In this document: one piece after another, positions 24,630-33,088 of the stretch
Layout of the letters: every line of letters begins with the position of its first letter
Position numbering within the stretch: the stretch's first letter is position 1
NCBI GenBank assembly: GCA_019113265.1
Contig: DXHT01000033.1
Location: 1-41,655 of the forward strand
Source of the DNA: Bacillota bacterium
Lineage (GTDB): Bacteria; Bacillota; Clostridia; Christensenellales; Pumilibacteraceae
Length of the DNA stretch: 41,655 bases
Reading direction: 5' to 3'
Translations under genes and position numbers: made by a program
The notes under the pieces: generated by a model
Told to the model about the DNA's origin: nothing
What the model saw: the letters and a program-made list of their open reading frames with translations, nothing else
Databases searched by the model: none

Positions 24630-26417
24630 ATGTTCGGTTTGCTTCGATACTTAAAAGGCTACCGCGCCGCCGCGATAGCCGCGCCTCTGCTTAAGATCAT
24701 AGAGGCGATAATAGAACTCATAGTGCCCCTCATAGTCGCGGCTATGATAGACGGTCCGATAGCGCGCGGAGATATTCCCGCCGTTATCGGCATGGGCGCG
24801 CTTATGGCGGGACTGTCCTGCGTCGGGCTGGGGTTTTCCCTCGCCTGTCAGTACCTCGCGTCCAAAGCCGCAGTCGGTCTGGGCTGTAACATACGCACCG
24901 CGCTCTACGCTCACCTGCACAGGCTCAATCTCGGCGACTCCGACCGCATGGGTACGGGCGCGCTCGTAAACCGCCTGTCCACCGACGTCGCGCAGGCGCA
25001 ACAGGGCTTTGCCATGTTTTTAAGGCTCATGCTGCGCGCGCCCGTCATTGCCGCGGGCGGCGCGATAATGAGCATAATAGTCGCGCCGTCGCTGTGGTAT
25101 ATAGGCGTGGGCGCGGGCGTTCTCGCGTTCGTTATCCTGCTCGTCGTCATGCGGGCGGGCGTTTCCCGCTTTGCCGCCATGCAGAAAAAGCTGGACGACA
25201 TTTCCCGCCTTACCAACGAGACCATACGCGGCGAGCGCGTCATACGCGCGTTTGCGGGAGAGGGGCGCAGTAAGGATAAGTTCGACGGCGCTCTCGTCTC
25301 CCACTGCCGCTCCGCCGTCGCGGCGAGCGCACTCTCCTGCCTGCTCACTCCCGCGGCGACAGTCGTGATAAACGCCGCCGTCGTGGTGTTGCTGTGGATG
25401 GGAGGCGGCGCGGTAAATGACGGCGTGATAAGCTCGGGCGATCTCGTCGCACTCGTAAACTACCTCAATCAGATAATGCTCGCGCTCATTACCACGGCTA
25501 CGCTTATGGTGCTCATATCCAAAGCCGTGTCCTCCGCCGCCCGCATAAACGCGCTGTTCGCCCTTAAAGAGGACGAAGAGGGCGCGGGCGCGCTTCCCGA
25601 TCTTAACGCGCCTCTCGTCGAGCTTAAAAACGCGTCCTTTTCATTCGGCGGAGAAGAAAACGCCGTGGGCGGGCTCGATCTGACGCTACGCAGAGGCGAA
25701 ACTCTGGGAGTCATAGGCACTACGGGAAGCGGCAAGTCCACTCTCGCGGGTCTGCTCACCCGCTTTTACCGCGCGACGGAAGGACAGGTTCTGATCGCGG
25801 GGCGCGACATACGCGAATACACCGACGAGCAGCTGCGTTCTCTCGTCACGCTCGCGCCGCAAAAACCGCTGTTGTTTTCGGGTACGGTGCGCTCCAACCT
25901 CGGCATGAGCGGAGAGATCGACGACGAAAAGATGATAAGCGCGCTCGGTATGACCAAGGCATGGGAGTTCGTCTCGGAAAAGAAAGGGCTTGACTCGGAA
26001 GTGACGCAAAAGGGAAATAACTTTTCGGGCGGCGAAAAGCAGAGGATATCCCTCGCCCGCGCTCTGCTGCGCGACGCGCCCGTACTCGTTCTCGACGACG
26101 CGGCGAGCGCGCTCGACTATGTGACGGAGGCGGAAGTCATGCGCAGTGTGCGCAAAGCCTGCCGCGACAAAGCGGTGGTCAACATTTCGCAGAGGATAGG
26201 CACTATCCGCCGCTCGGACAAAATACTCGTCCTCGACGGCGGGCGCGTAGTCGGATACGGCACGCACGAAACGCTGCTCGGCGACTGCGAGCTTTACCGC
26301 AGTCTTTCGGGGATAACGCCGCGCTCGCCCGACCGCGGCGACGCCTTAGCGGCCTCCCTTCCGAGCGACAACGGCGGGACTAAGGACAAAGCGCAGGCGG
26401 ACGGAGGTGTGAAATGA
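24630..26417 (+). CDS. ABC exporter half-transporter, non-canonical subunit of a heterodimer
   Basis: TM domain plus NBD: GTTGSGKST Walker A, FSGGEKQR signature, VLVLDDAASALD Walker B with Asp in place of catalytic Glu, VNISQRIGT with Gln in place of switch His. Confidence 0.93.
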   Translation: MFGLLRYLKGYRAAAIAAPLLKIIEAIIELIVPLIVAAMIDGPIARGDIPAVIGMGALMAGLSCVGLGFSLACQYLASKAAVGLGCNIRTALYAHLHRLNLGDSDRMGTGALVNRLSTDVAQAQQGFAMFLRLMLRAPVIAAGGAIMSIIVAPSLWYIGVGAGVLAFVILLVVMRAGVSRFAAMQKKLDDISRLTNETIRGERVIRAFAGEGRSKDKFDGALVSHCRSAVAASALSCLLTPAATVVINAAVVVLLWMGGGAVNDGVISSGDLVALVNYLNQIMLALITTATLMVLISKAVSSAARINALFALKEDEEGAGALPDLNAPLVELKNASFSFGGEENAVGGLDLTLRRGETLGVIGTTGSGKSTLAGLLTRFYRATEGQVLIAGRDIREYTDEQLRSLVTLAPQKPLLFSGTVRSNLGMSGEIDDEKMISALGMTKAWEFVSEKKGLDSEVTQKGNNFSGGEKQRISLARALLRDAPVLVLDDAASALDYVTEAEVMRSVRKACRDKAVVNISQRIGTIRRSDKILVLDGGRVVGYGTHETLLGDCELYRSLSGITPRSPDRGDALAASLPSDNGGTKDKAQADGGVK

Positions 26418-28180
26418 AACGCAATAAAAAAGCGAACTTCTCCGTCATACGCCGCATTCTTTCCCTCGCGCTCAGGCACAAGGGGTGCTTCTTCCCCGGC
26501 ATGATACTCGTCATCGGCGGCACCGCGCTCTCCCTGCTCGCTCCCGTTCTTACGGGCAAGGCGATAGATTACGCGCTGTTCGGCGCGACGGACTTCGCCA
26601 TGATCGCGCGCTACTGCGTCATCATCGCCGCCTGCGTCGCGGCGAGCGGAGTCGCTGTCTGGACGGGCAATATTCTTTTGAGCCGACTCGCGTTCCTTAC
26701 GGTGCGCGACGTCCGCGCGGAGCTGTTCGGGAAACTGCTCTCCGTTCCCCTCTCCGTCATCGAAAGGCACAGCCGAGGGGATCTTATGACCCGTATGACC
26801 ACGTTCGGCGAAAACCTTTCGGACGGACTGTATCAGGGAATCATGCAGCTTTCGGCGGGAATAGTCACGCTGATCATGACAATAGTGTGCATGTACGTCA
26901 TGAACTGGGCGGTGGCGACTCTCGTCGTGCTCCTCACTCCCGTTTCCGCGTTCGTATCCGCCGCGATAGCCAAGCGCAACCGCGTCACGTTCGCGCGGCA
27001 GAGCGAAAACATGGAAAAGATGAGCGGGCTTGCCGAAGAGCAGCTTTCGGGTACGCGCATACTGCGCGCATACGGGCGCGTTTCGGCGAGCGAAAAGGAC
27101 TTTGCCGAAATCAACTCCGAACTATTCAAAAGCGGACTCAGCTCGCAGTTCGCGGGCGCGCTCGTGAACCCCGTCAGCCGCATAGTGAACAACATAATCT
27201 ATGCCATAGTCGCGGTGGTGGGCGGACTGTTCATAGTCGGCACCATGCACGGCGGCTGGGCGACGGACATCGCCGCTCCCCTCACCCTCGGCGGACTGTC
27301 CGCGTTCCTCGCCTATGCCAATCAGTTCGCAAAGCCGTTCAACGACGTCACGAGCGTCACCGCCGAGCTCCAAACGGCGGCTTCGGCGGCAAGGCGCATA
27401 TTCGAGATAACGGACGCGGCGGACGAGGACAAGGGCGGCAGTCTCGCCGTCGAACACCCAGTCAGCGGTATAGAGTTCGACGACGTGTCCTTCTCCTACT
27501 CGGATAAGCCGTTCATGGAGCACATCACTTTCGCCGCCGCACAGGGCGAGAAAATAGCCCTCGTCGGCACGACGGGAAGCGGAAAGACTACCATAATCAA
27601 CCTTATAATGCGCTTTTACGACATTACGGGCGGCAGGCTCGTCTTTGACGGAAAGGACATAGCAAGCTACCCGAGAGAGGGCGTGCGCCGCTCCTTCGGC
27701 ATGGTCTTACAGGATACGTGGCTGTTTTCGGGCACGGTGCGCGAGAACATCGCATACGGCAAACCGGGCGCTACGGAAGAGGAGATACGCCTCGCCGCGC
27801 ACGCCGCTCGCCTCGATAACTTCATAGGCACCCTCGAACGCGGATACGATACCGTAATCAGCGGCGACGGAGAGGAGCTCAGCGAGGGGCAGAAACAGCT
27901 TATCGCAATCGCGCGGGTGTTTCTCACCTCTCCCGAAATGCTGATCCTGGACGAGGCGACGGCTTCCGTCGACGCCATGACCGAACGCACCGTTCAGTCC
28001 GCGTTTGCAGACCTTCTCGGCGGAAAGACCTCCTTTATCGTCGCCCACCGCCTCTCCACCATTCGTGACAGCGACCTCATCGTCGTCATGGACAAAGGAC
28101 ATATCATCGAGTCGGGCACGCACGAGTCGCTCGTCGCCGCGGGAGGATTCTATACCCGCATGCTCAAAGCCGCGGAGTGA
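26414..28180 (+). CDS. ABC exporter half-transporter, canonical subunit
   Basis: GTTGSGKTT Walker A, LSEGQKQL signature, LILDEATASVD, FIVAHRLSTI switch His; ATGA overlap with upstream partner. Confidence 0.94.
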   Translation: MKRNKKANFSVIRRILSLALRHKGCFFPGMILVIGGTALSLLAPVLTGKAIDYALFGATDFAMIARYCVIIAACVAASGVAVWTGNILLSRLAFLTVRDVRAELFGKLLSVPLSVIERHSRGDLMTRMTTFGENLSDGLYQGIMQLSAGIVTLIMTIVCMYVMNWAVATLVVLLTPVSAFVSAAIAKRNRVTFARQSENMEKMSGLAEEQLSGTRILRAYGRVSASEKDFAEINSELFKSGLSSQFAGALVNPVSRIVNNIIYAIVAVVGGLFIVGTMHGGWATDIAAPLTLGGLSAFLAYANQFAKPFNDVTSVTAELQTAASAARRIFEITDAADEDKGGSLAVEHPVSGIEFDDVSFSYSDKPFMEHITFAAAQGEKIALVGTTGSGKTTIINLIMRFYDITGGRLVFDGKDIASYPREGVRRSFGMVLQDTWLFSGTVRENIAYGKPGATEEEIRLAAHAARLDNFIGTLERGYDTVISGDGEELSEGQKQLIAIARVFLTSPEMLILDEATASVDAMTERTVQSAFADLLGGKTSFIVAHRLSTIRDSDLIVVMDKGHIIESGTHESLVAAGGFYTRMLKAAE

Positions 28181-28189
28181 CCTGCCCGC

Positions 28190-28319
28190 TCCAAAAAGAC
28201 GCGATGAGCAGTAGCGCGGTATGACGCGAACGCGGCGAAACGGATAAAGACAGATCCAAAAAGACGCGAGGAACAGTAGCGCGGTATGACGCGAACGCGG
28301 CAAAACGGATAAAGACAAG
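28190..28319 (+). repeat. Two tandem copies of a 65-bp unit
   Basis: TCCAAAAAGACGCGATGAGCAGTAGCGCGGTATGACGCGAACGCGGCGAAACGGATAAAGACAGA (28190-28254) repeated with a few changes at 28255-28319. Confidence 0.92.
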
Positions 28320-28322
28320 ACT

Positions 28323-28360
28323 AAACCCCTCTATGTGCTTATCGCACGGAGAGGGGTTTA
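28323..28360 (+). terminator. Rho-independent terminator after the ABC exporter genes
   Basis: AAACCCCTCT...AGAGGGGTTT hairpin with inner TGTGC/GCAC pairing. Confidence 0.75.
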
Positions 28361-28481
28361 TTTGCGATTAATGTTTTTGTACGTTCGCATTGACTCGCGC
28401 CGTGTCGAACCAAACGCGATAGATATGTAATAAGCAGTCGAAAGCGCCGTTAAGTCGGAAGCGCGGCGGGTGCGCGCCCGC

Positions 28482-30551
28482 TCACCTCACTATCTGCGCC
28501 GCCTGCGCGTCCACCGGAGCGCCGTCAGACTCGACGCGGCGGTACTTGCCGTCCGGGCAGAGCCTGCGCGCCTTGACGTTGTCCGAAAGCATGAGTCTGA
28601 GTATGCCCTCTATTTTGTCCGCGATGCTCTCGTCGAGCACGGGCGCGGCGATCTCCACGCGCTTATCCGTGTTGCGCGTCATCAGATCCGCGCTGGAAAT
28701 GAACATCCTGCGGTCCTCTCCGCTACCGAAGCAGTACACGCGCGAGTGTTCGAGAAACCGCCCGACTATGCTTATTATGCGTATGTTGTCCGTCATTCCG
28801 ACGACGCCGGGAATAAGGCAGCATATGCCGCGCACGATGAGGTCTATCCGCACTCCCGCGCGGCTCGCCTCCGTCAGCTTATCGATGATCTCGCGGTCGG
28901 TCAGGCTGTTCATCTTGGCGATTATCCGCCCTTCCTGCCCGCTTTTCGCCTTTCGCGTTTCGCGCTCGATGTACTCCGTAAGCCCGGGTTTGAGCGTTTC
29001 GGGAGCGACGAGAAGCCGCTTATAGTTAAAGTCCGTGTTGCATATGGCTATGTTTCGGAAGAACGCGACGGCGTCCTCGCCTATGCTCTCGTCAGACGTC
29101 AGTATATTGAGATCGGTATACTGCTTGCTCGTGGACTCGTTGTAGTTGCCCGTGCCGAGATGAGTGACGTAACGCAGCATTTCGCCCTCTTTGAGCACGA
29201 CGGAAATTATCTTGGAGTGTACCTTGTAGTTCTCCATGCCGTAAATTATCGTACAGCCCGCTTCGCGCAGTTTGGACGCGAAATACATGTTGTTCTCCTC
29301 GTCGAAGCGCGCGAGAAGCTCTATGACGACTGTCACCTGCTTGCCGTTCTCGCTCGCGCGGCAGAGCGCGTCGACTATGCGCGAGTGATTCGCAAGGCGG
29401 TATATCGTTATGGATACCGACTGCACTCTGTCGTCCGTCGCGCACTGTTCGAGAAGATGCACCACGGGCGACATGCTTTCGTAGGGGTACGAGAAAAATA
29501 CGTCGCGCTTCGTTATGACGTCTATCAGCGACGACGCGGAGCGGATGTAATCGGGCACCGCTCCCTTAAAAGGCGGGTACTTGAGCGCCGCGCTCTTTTC
29601 GGGCGGAAGGAAGTTGCCCAAAGTGAACATGAACTTATAGTCGAAAAACCTCTCGTCCGTAAAGCAGAACGACGGCTTTATTTTGAGCTGACGTATCACG
29701 AAATCTTTGAGCCGTGACTGCTCCGTATCCGTTTCGAGGCGCACTACGCTCAGTTTCGCGCGCGACTCCACTTTCTTGTGCATGAACGCGGGGAAATCGC
29801 TCTCGACGTCCGAATCGTCTATGTGGGCGTCGAAATCGGCGTTGCGGGTGACGCGCATCATCATCTGCTCCGTCACCGTATAGCCCATGAATGCCTCGGA
29901 CGCGAACGCCCTAACCAGCTCTTCGACGGGTATCAGCTTGACCTTTTCCCCGCCGCCCACGCGGTACAGCCTGTCGATCGCGCCGCCGTACGACAGCACG
30001 CCTATCATCCGCCTGCCGCCGCGTTCGAGCTCGCAAAGCATGTAGCCGCGCATATTCTCGAACTGCATGAGCGGGTGCTTGGCGTCGAGCACCATTACGG
30101 AAAGAAGGGGCAGTATGCGCGACATAAATATCGCGCGGCACTCCTCTTTCTGCCTGGGCGTCAGCTCGCTTCCGCGCAGTATCTTTATGCCGCTCGCCGA
30201 AAGCTCCTTGCGCAGCGCCGAGTAGCAGCGGCTGCGAAGCGCGTACAGCCCTTTTGTCACCGCCGCTATGCCTTCAAGCTGTTTTGCGGCGGTCAGACCC
30301 GTCTTGTTGTCCTTTTCCTGCGGGTCGGCAATGCTCTCGTTTACGAGGCTGCCCACGCGCACCATGTAAAACTCATCGAGGTTGGACCCGAATATGGACA
30401 GGAATTTGCACCTTTCCAGAAGCGGGTTCGTGACGTCCTGCGACTGATCGAGGACGCGCCTGTTAAACAGCAACCAGCTGTACTCGCGGTTCATGCATAC
30501 GCCGCTTATGAATCTCTTTTTTACCTTGCTATCTGCCAAAATGTCTTTCAC
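28482..30551 (-). CDS. ppk1: Polyphosphate kinase 1
   Basis: NREYSWLLFNRRVLDQSQD...ERCKFLSIFGSNLDEFYMVRVGSL; VTHLGTGNYNESTSKQYTDLNILTSD. GTG start at 30551 or internal ATG at 30494. Confidence 0.96.
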   Translation of the reverse strand: MKDILADSKVKKRFISGVCMNREYSWLLFNRRVLDQSQDVTNPLLERCKFLSIFGSNLDEFYMVRVGSLVNESIADPQEKDNKTGLTAAKQLEGIAAVTKGLYALRSRCYSALRKELSASGIKILRGSELTPRQKEECRAIFMSRILPLLSVMVLDAKHPLMQFENMRGYMLCELERGGRRMIGVLSYGGAIDRLYRVGGGEKVKLIPVEELVRAFASEAFMGYTVTEQMMMRVTRNADFDAHIDDSDVESDFPAFMHKKVESRAKLSVVRLETDTEQSRLKDFVIRQLKIKPSFCFTDERFFDYKFMFTLGNFLPPEKSAALKYPPFKGAVPDYIRSASSLIDVITKRDVFFSYPYESMSPVVHLLEQCATDDRVQSVSITIYRLANHSRIVDALCRASENGKQVTVVIELLARFDEENNMYFASKLREAGCTIIYGMENYKVHSKIISVVLKEGEMLRYVTHLGTGNYNESTSKQYTDLNILTSDESIGEDAVAFFRNIAICNTDFNYKRLLVAPETLKPGLTEYIERETRKAKSGQEGRIIAKMNSLTDREIIDKLTEASRAGVRIDLIVRGICCLIPGVVGMTDNIRIISIVGRFLEHSRVYCFGSGEDRRMFISSADLMTRNTDKRVEIAAPVLDESIADKIEGILRLMLSDNVKARRLCPDGKYRRVESDGAPVDAQAAQIVR

Positions 30552-30625
30552 TCCGTTTGTCTCCCGAACGCTTATATTCCCGTTACGCGCTCGGCAGTTC
30601 CCTCTTTTGTGTGTCTATAACGATC

Positions 30626-31801
30626 TTACGTAATTTGTTTTTTAGGCCGCCCGCGCTTCTTTGGCGCGCCTGCCGCGTTTGCACTCGCCTTTTTGGGCCG
30701 CCCGCGCTTCTTCGCCGCGCCTGCCGCGTTTGCGCTCGCCTTTTTGGGCCGTCCGCGCTTTTTAGCCGCGCCTGCCGCGTTTGCGCTCGCCTTTTTGGGC
30801 CGTCCACGCTTCTTTGTCTGCTTTTCGGGCAAGTCGTCCGCAACGCCGCGCGGAGCTCCCTCCGATCTTTTCCCGTCAAAGTCGTAGTACGAGCCGCTCT
30901 CGTCGCCCGAAAGCACGAGCGCGAGGTAGCCCTCTTTAACGCCTCTGTCGCTTACCGTCACTCTTTCGACGTCAAAGCGCTTGATGAGCTTTTTTATCAC
31001 CGCCGCGGCGGGCAGGATGACGTGCGTCTTTTCGGGCGCGGTCTTCAATATCAGTCTGGATCTGTCCGCGCCGTGGGCGAGTCTGCGGAACAGCTTGCCG
31101 AACTTCTTTCGGTCCATGACCTTTACGCCGTCGCTTTTTGGCTCGTCCGTAAATTCCGCGTACATGTCGTATATCGCGCCGCAGGTCTGACCCACTAAAA
31201 CGAGATCGGTATATTCTCCCTCGCGCGGCAGTCCCGCCTTGTCGAAGCGGGAGGACGCGTATTTGCCCATTTTCTTCGCCTCGTCCTCGTCGGGCTGGAT
31301 CTTGCCGTCGGCGAACTTTTCGTAGAGGTCGAGCAGACCGAAATCGAAGCAGGTCATGCCCTCTTTGCCCTTGCCGAGCGCGCATATCTCCATACTCTTT
31401 CCGCCGAGGTCGACGAGAACCGCGCCGCCCTCCGACGAATAGCGCATGTTGGCGACGTAATCGCAATACGCCTCCGCCCTGCCGTCTATTAGGTTCATTT
31501 CCAGTCCCGTTGCCGCTCGCACCGCCTCCGTCACCTCGCCGAAGTCGGAAATGTGCCGCAGTGCCGCCGTCGCTATAAGCCAGCACCTGCCGACGCCCGC
31601 CTCTTTAAGGCGCGACTTCATCTGCGAGAGTGCGGATACGAGTTTTTCCGTTCCTCGGCGGGAGAGCTTGTCTCCGTCCATGTAGTAAAGCAGGCTGAGA
31701 GGCTCGCGTTCCTTTCCCGTGACCTCGATCCCGTCGCCCGAGTCTTCCGCGATTATGACGGAAAGACTGCTCGAACTGATGTCTGCTACCGCATACTTCA
31801 T
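30626..31801 (-). CDS. Ppx/GppA-type phosphatase (exopolyphosphatase-like) with C-terminal AT-hook-like repeat tail
   Basis: MKYAVADISSSSLSVIIAEDSGDG..., LIATAALRHISDFGEVTEAV, NLIDGRAEAYCDYVAN, AVLVDLGGKSMEICAL (ASKHA-fold motifs); tail KKRGRPKKASANAAGA repeated. Confidence 0.85.
   Translation of the reverse strand: MKYAVADISSSSLSVIIAEDSGDGIEVTGKEREPLSLLYYMDGDKLSRRGTEKLVSALSQMKSRLKEAGVGRCWLIATAALRHISDFGEVTEAVRAATGLEMNLIDGRAEAYCDYVANMRYSSEGGAVLVDLGGKSMEICALGKGKEGMTCFDFGLLDLYEKFADGKIQPDEDEAKKMGKYASSRFDKAGLPREGEYTDLVLVGQTCGAIYDMYAEFTDEPKSDGVKVMDRKKFGKLFRRLAHGADRSRLILKTAPEKTHVILPAAAVIKKLIKRFDVERVTVSDRGVKEGYLALVLSGDESGSYYDFDGKRSEGAPRGVADDLPEKQTKKRGRPKKASANAAGAAKKRGRPKKASANAAGAAKKRGRPKKASANAAGAPKKRGRPKKQIT
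30642..30815 (-). repeat. In-frame 48-bp tandem repeat encoding (KKRGRPKKASANAAGA), about 3.5 copies
   Basis: Repeated DNA unit GGCCGYCCGCGCTTYTT...GCCGCGCCTGCCGCGTTTGCGCTCGCCTTTTTG on the plus strand; four KRGRPKK motifs in the protein. Confidence 0.95.
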
Positions 31802-31819
31802 AATTAAAGTCTCCTTCGG

Positions 31820-32887
31820 TTATTTTGTACCCGTTGCAATCCCTATATCCTTTGCAAACTTTACCGTCGGCCCGTTCGGATCGACGAGTTTGTATTTGCC
31901 CGCTATGTCGCTCAGAGCGTTGAACGTTATCCTGCCGCCCGACACAGCCGCGGTGACTCCGAACCTGCCCTCTTTGGCAAGCTGTGCCGCCACGCCGCCC
32001 AGCCGCGAGCAGAGCAGTCTGTCGAACGCGCAAGGCGTCCCTCCGCGTTGAAGATAGCCGAGAACGGTGTAACGCGTTTCCGTGCCCGTGCGCTCGCCGA
32101 TGACCTCGGCAAGGTGGCGCGTGATCGTCGTTTCGCCCATGTACTGACGGGCAAACGCGCGCTCCGATTTCTTGTACGCCGCTTCCGACGCGAGCGTCGC
32201 GCCCTCGGCTACGGCTATTACGTTATACGGCTTGTCCCTACGGCTGTCCGCGACGAACTCGCATACCGCGTCTATGTCGAACGGTATTTCGGGAATGAGT
32301 ATCATGTCCGCGCCCGCGGCAATGCCCGAATGCAGAGTGAGCCATCCCGCCTTGTTGCCCATGATCTCCACGAGCATGGTGCGCCTGTGGCTCGCGACCG
32401 TCGTCTTTATCCTGTCTATCGCGTCCGTCACCACTTCCACAGCCGTCTGGAAGCCGAAAGTGACGTCCGTGCCGTAAATGTCGTTGTCTATCGTTTTGGG
32501 CAGACCTATGACGTTGCAACCTTCGAAGCCGAGCAGAGCCGCCGTCTTGTGCGTACCCGCTCCGCCCAGGGTGAACAGACAGTCCAGACCCATTTTCTTG
32601 TAGTTGTCGCACATCTTTTCCAGCCGCGACTCGCCGTTCTCTTCCACCGTCATGCGCTTGAACGGCTGACGCGACGTGCCGAGAACCGTGCCGCCTCTGT
32701 CGAGTATGTCCTCGAAATCCTTTTCCTGCATGCGGAACGAGTCGCCGCGTATCAGCCCGCCGTAACCGTCCGGAATGCCTATCATCTCCGCGCCCGGAAT
32801 GTTGCGCGTGCAGTAAAGTCCTATCGAACGAATGACCGCGTTCAATCCCGCGCAATCCCCGCCGCTCGTGAGTATGCCTATCTTCAT
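31820..32887 (-). CDS. pfkA: 6-phosphofructokinase
   Basis: MKIGILTSGGDCAGLNAVIRSIG..., GGAGTHKTA, GLPKTIDNDIYGTDVTFGFQTAVE, EIMGNKAGWLTLHSGIAAGAD. Confidence 0.94.
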   Translation of the reverse strand: MKIGILTSGGDCAGLNAVIRSIGLYCTRNIPGAEMIGIPDGYGGLIRGDSFRMQEKDFEDILDRGGTVLGTSRQPFKRMTVEENGESRLEKMCDNYKKMGLDCLFTLGGAGTHKTAALLGFEGCNVIGLPKTIDNDIYGTDVTFGFQTAVEVVTDAIDRIKTTVASHRRTMLVEIMGNKAGWLTLHSGIAAGADMILIPEIPFDIDAVCEFVADSRRDKPYNVIAVAEGATLASEAAYKKSERAFARQYMGETTITRHLAEVIGERTGTETRYTVLGYLQRGGTPCAFDRLLCSRLGGVAAQLAKEGRFGVTAAVSGGRITFNALSDIAGKYKLVDPNGPTVKFAKDIGIATGTK

Positions 32888-33088
32888 ATGTGCGCCTCCG
32901 AAGTCTTCCGACTTTAATTATACGCCCGCTACGGGCAAGAAAAACATATTATTTGGTTTTTTCGTGCCGTTTTGCCGCTTATCGCACGGCAGTGTCGCTA
33001 CCGCCCGCCGCGAATTCATCATTCCCGCCGCGTCCTGTCTTCCGACGGTATTTTCGGGAGCGTGACCATTTGCCGCTCCCGCCGCCCG

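Noticed and set aside
28470-29717. 415-aa plus-strand ORF opposite ppk1
   Set aside because: Antisense shadow; ppk1 is unambiguous.
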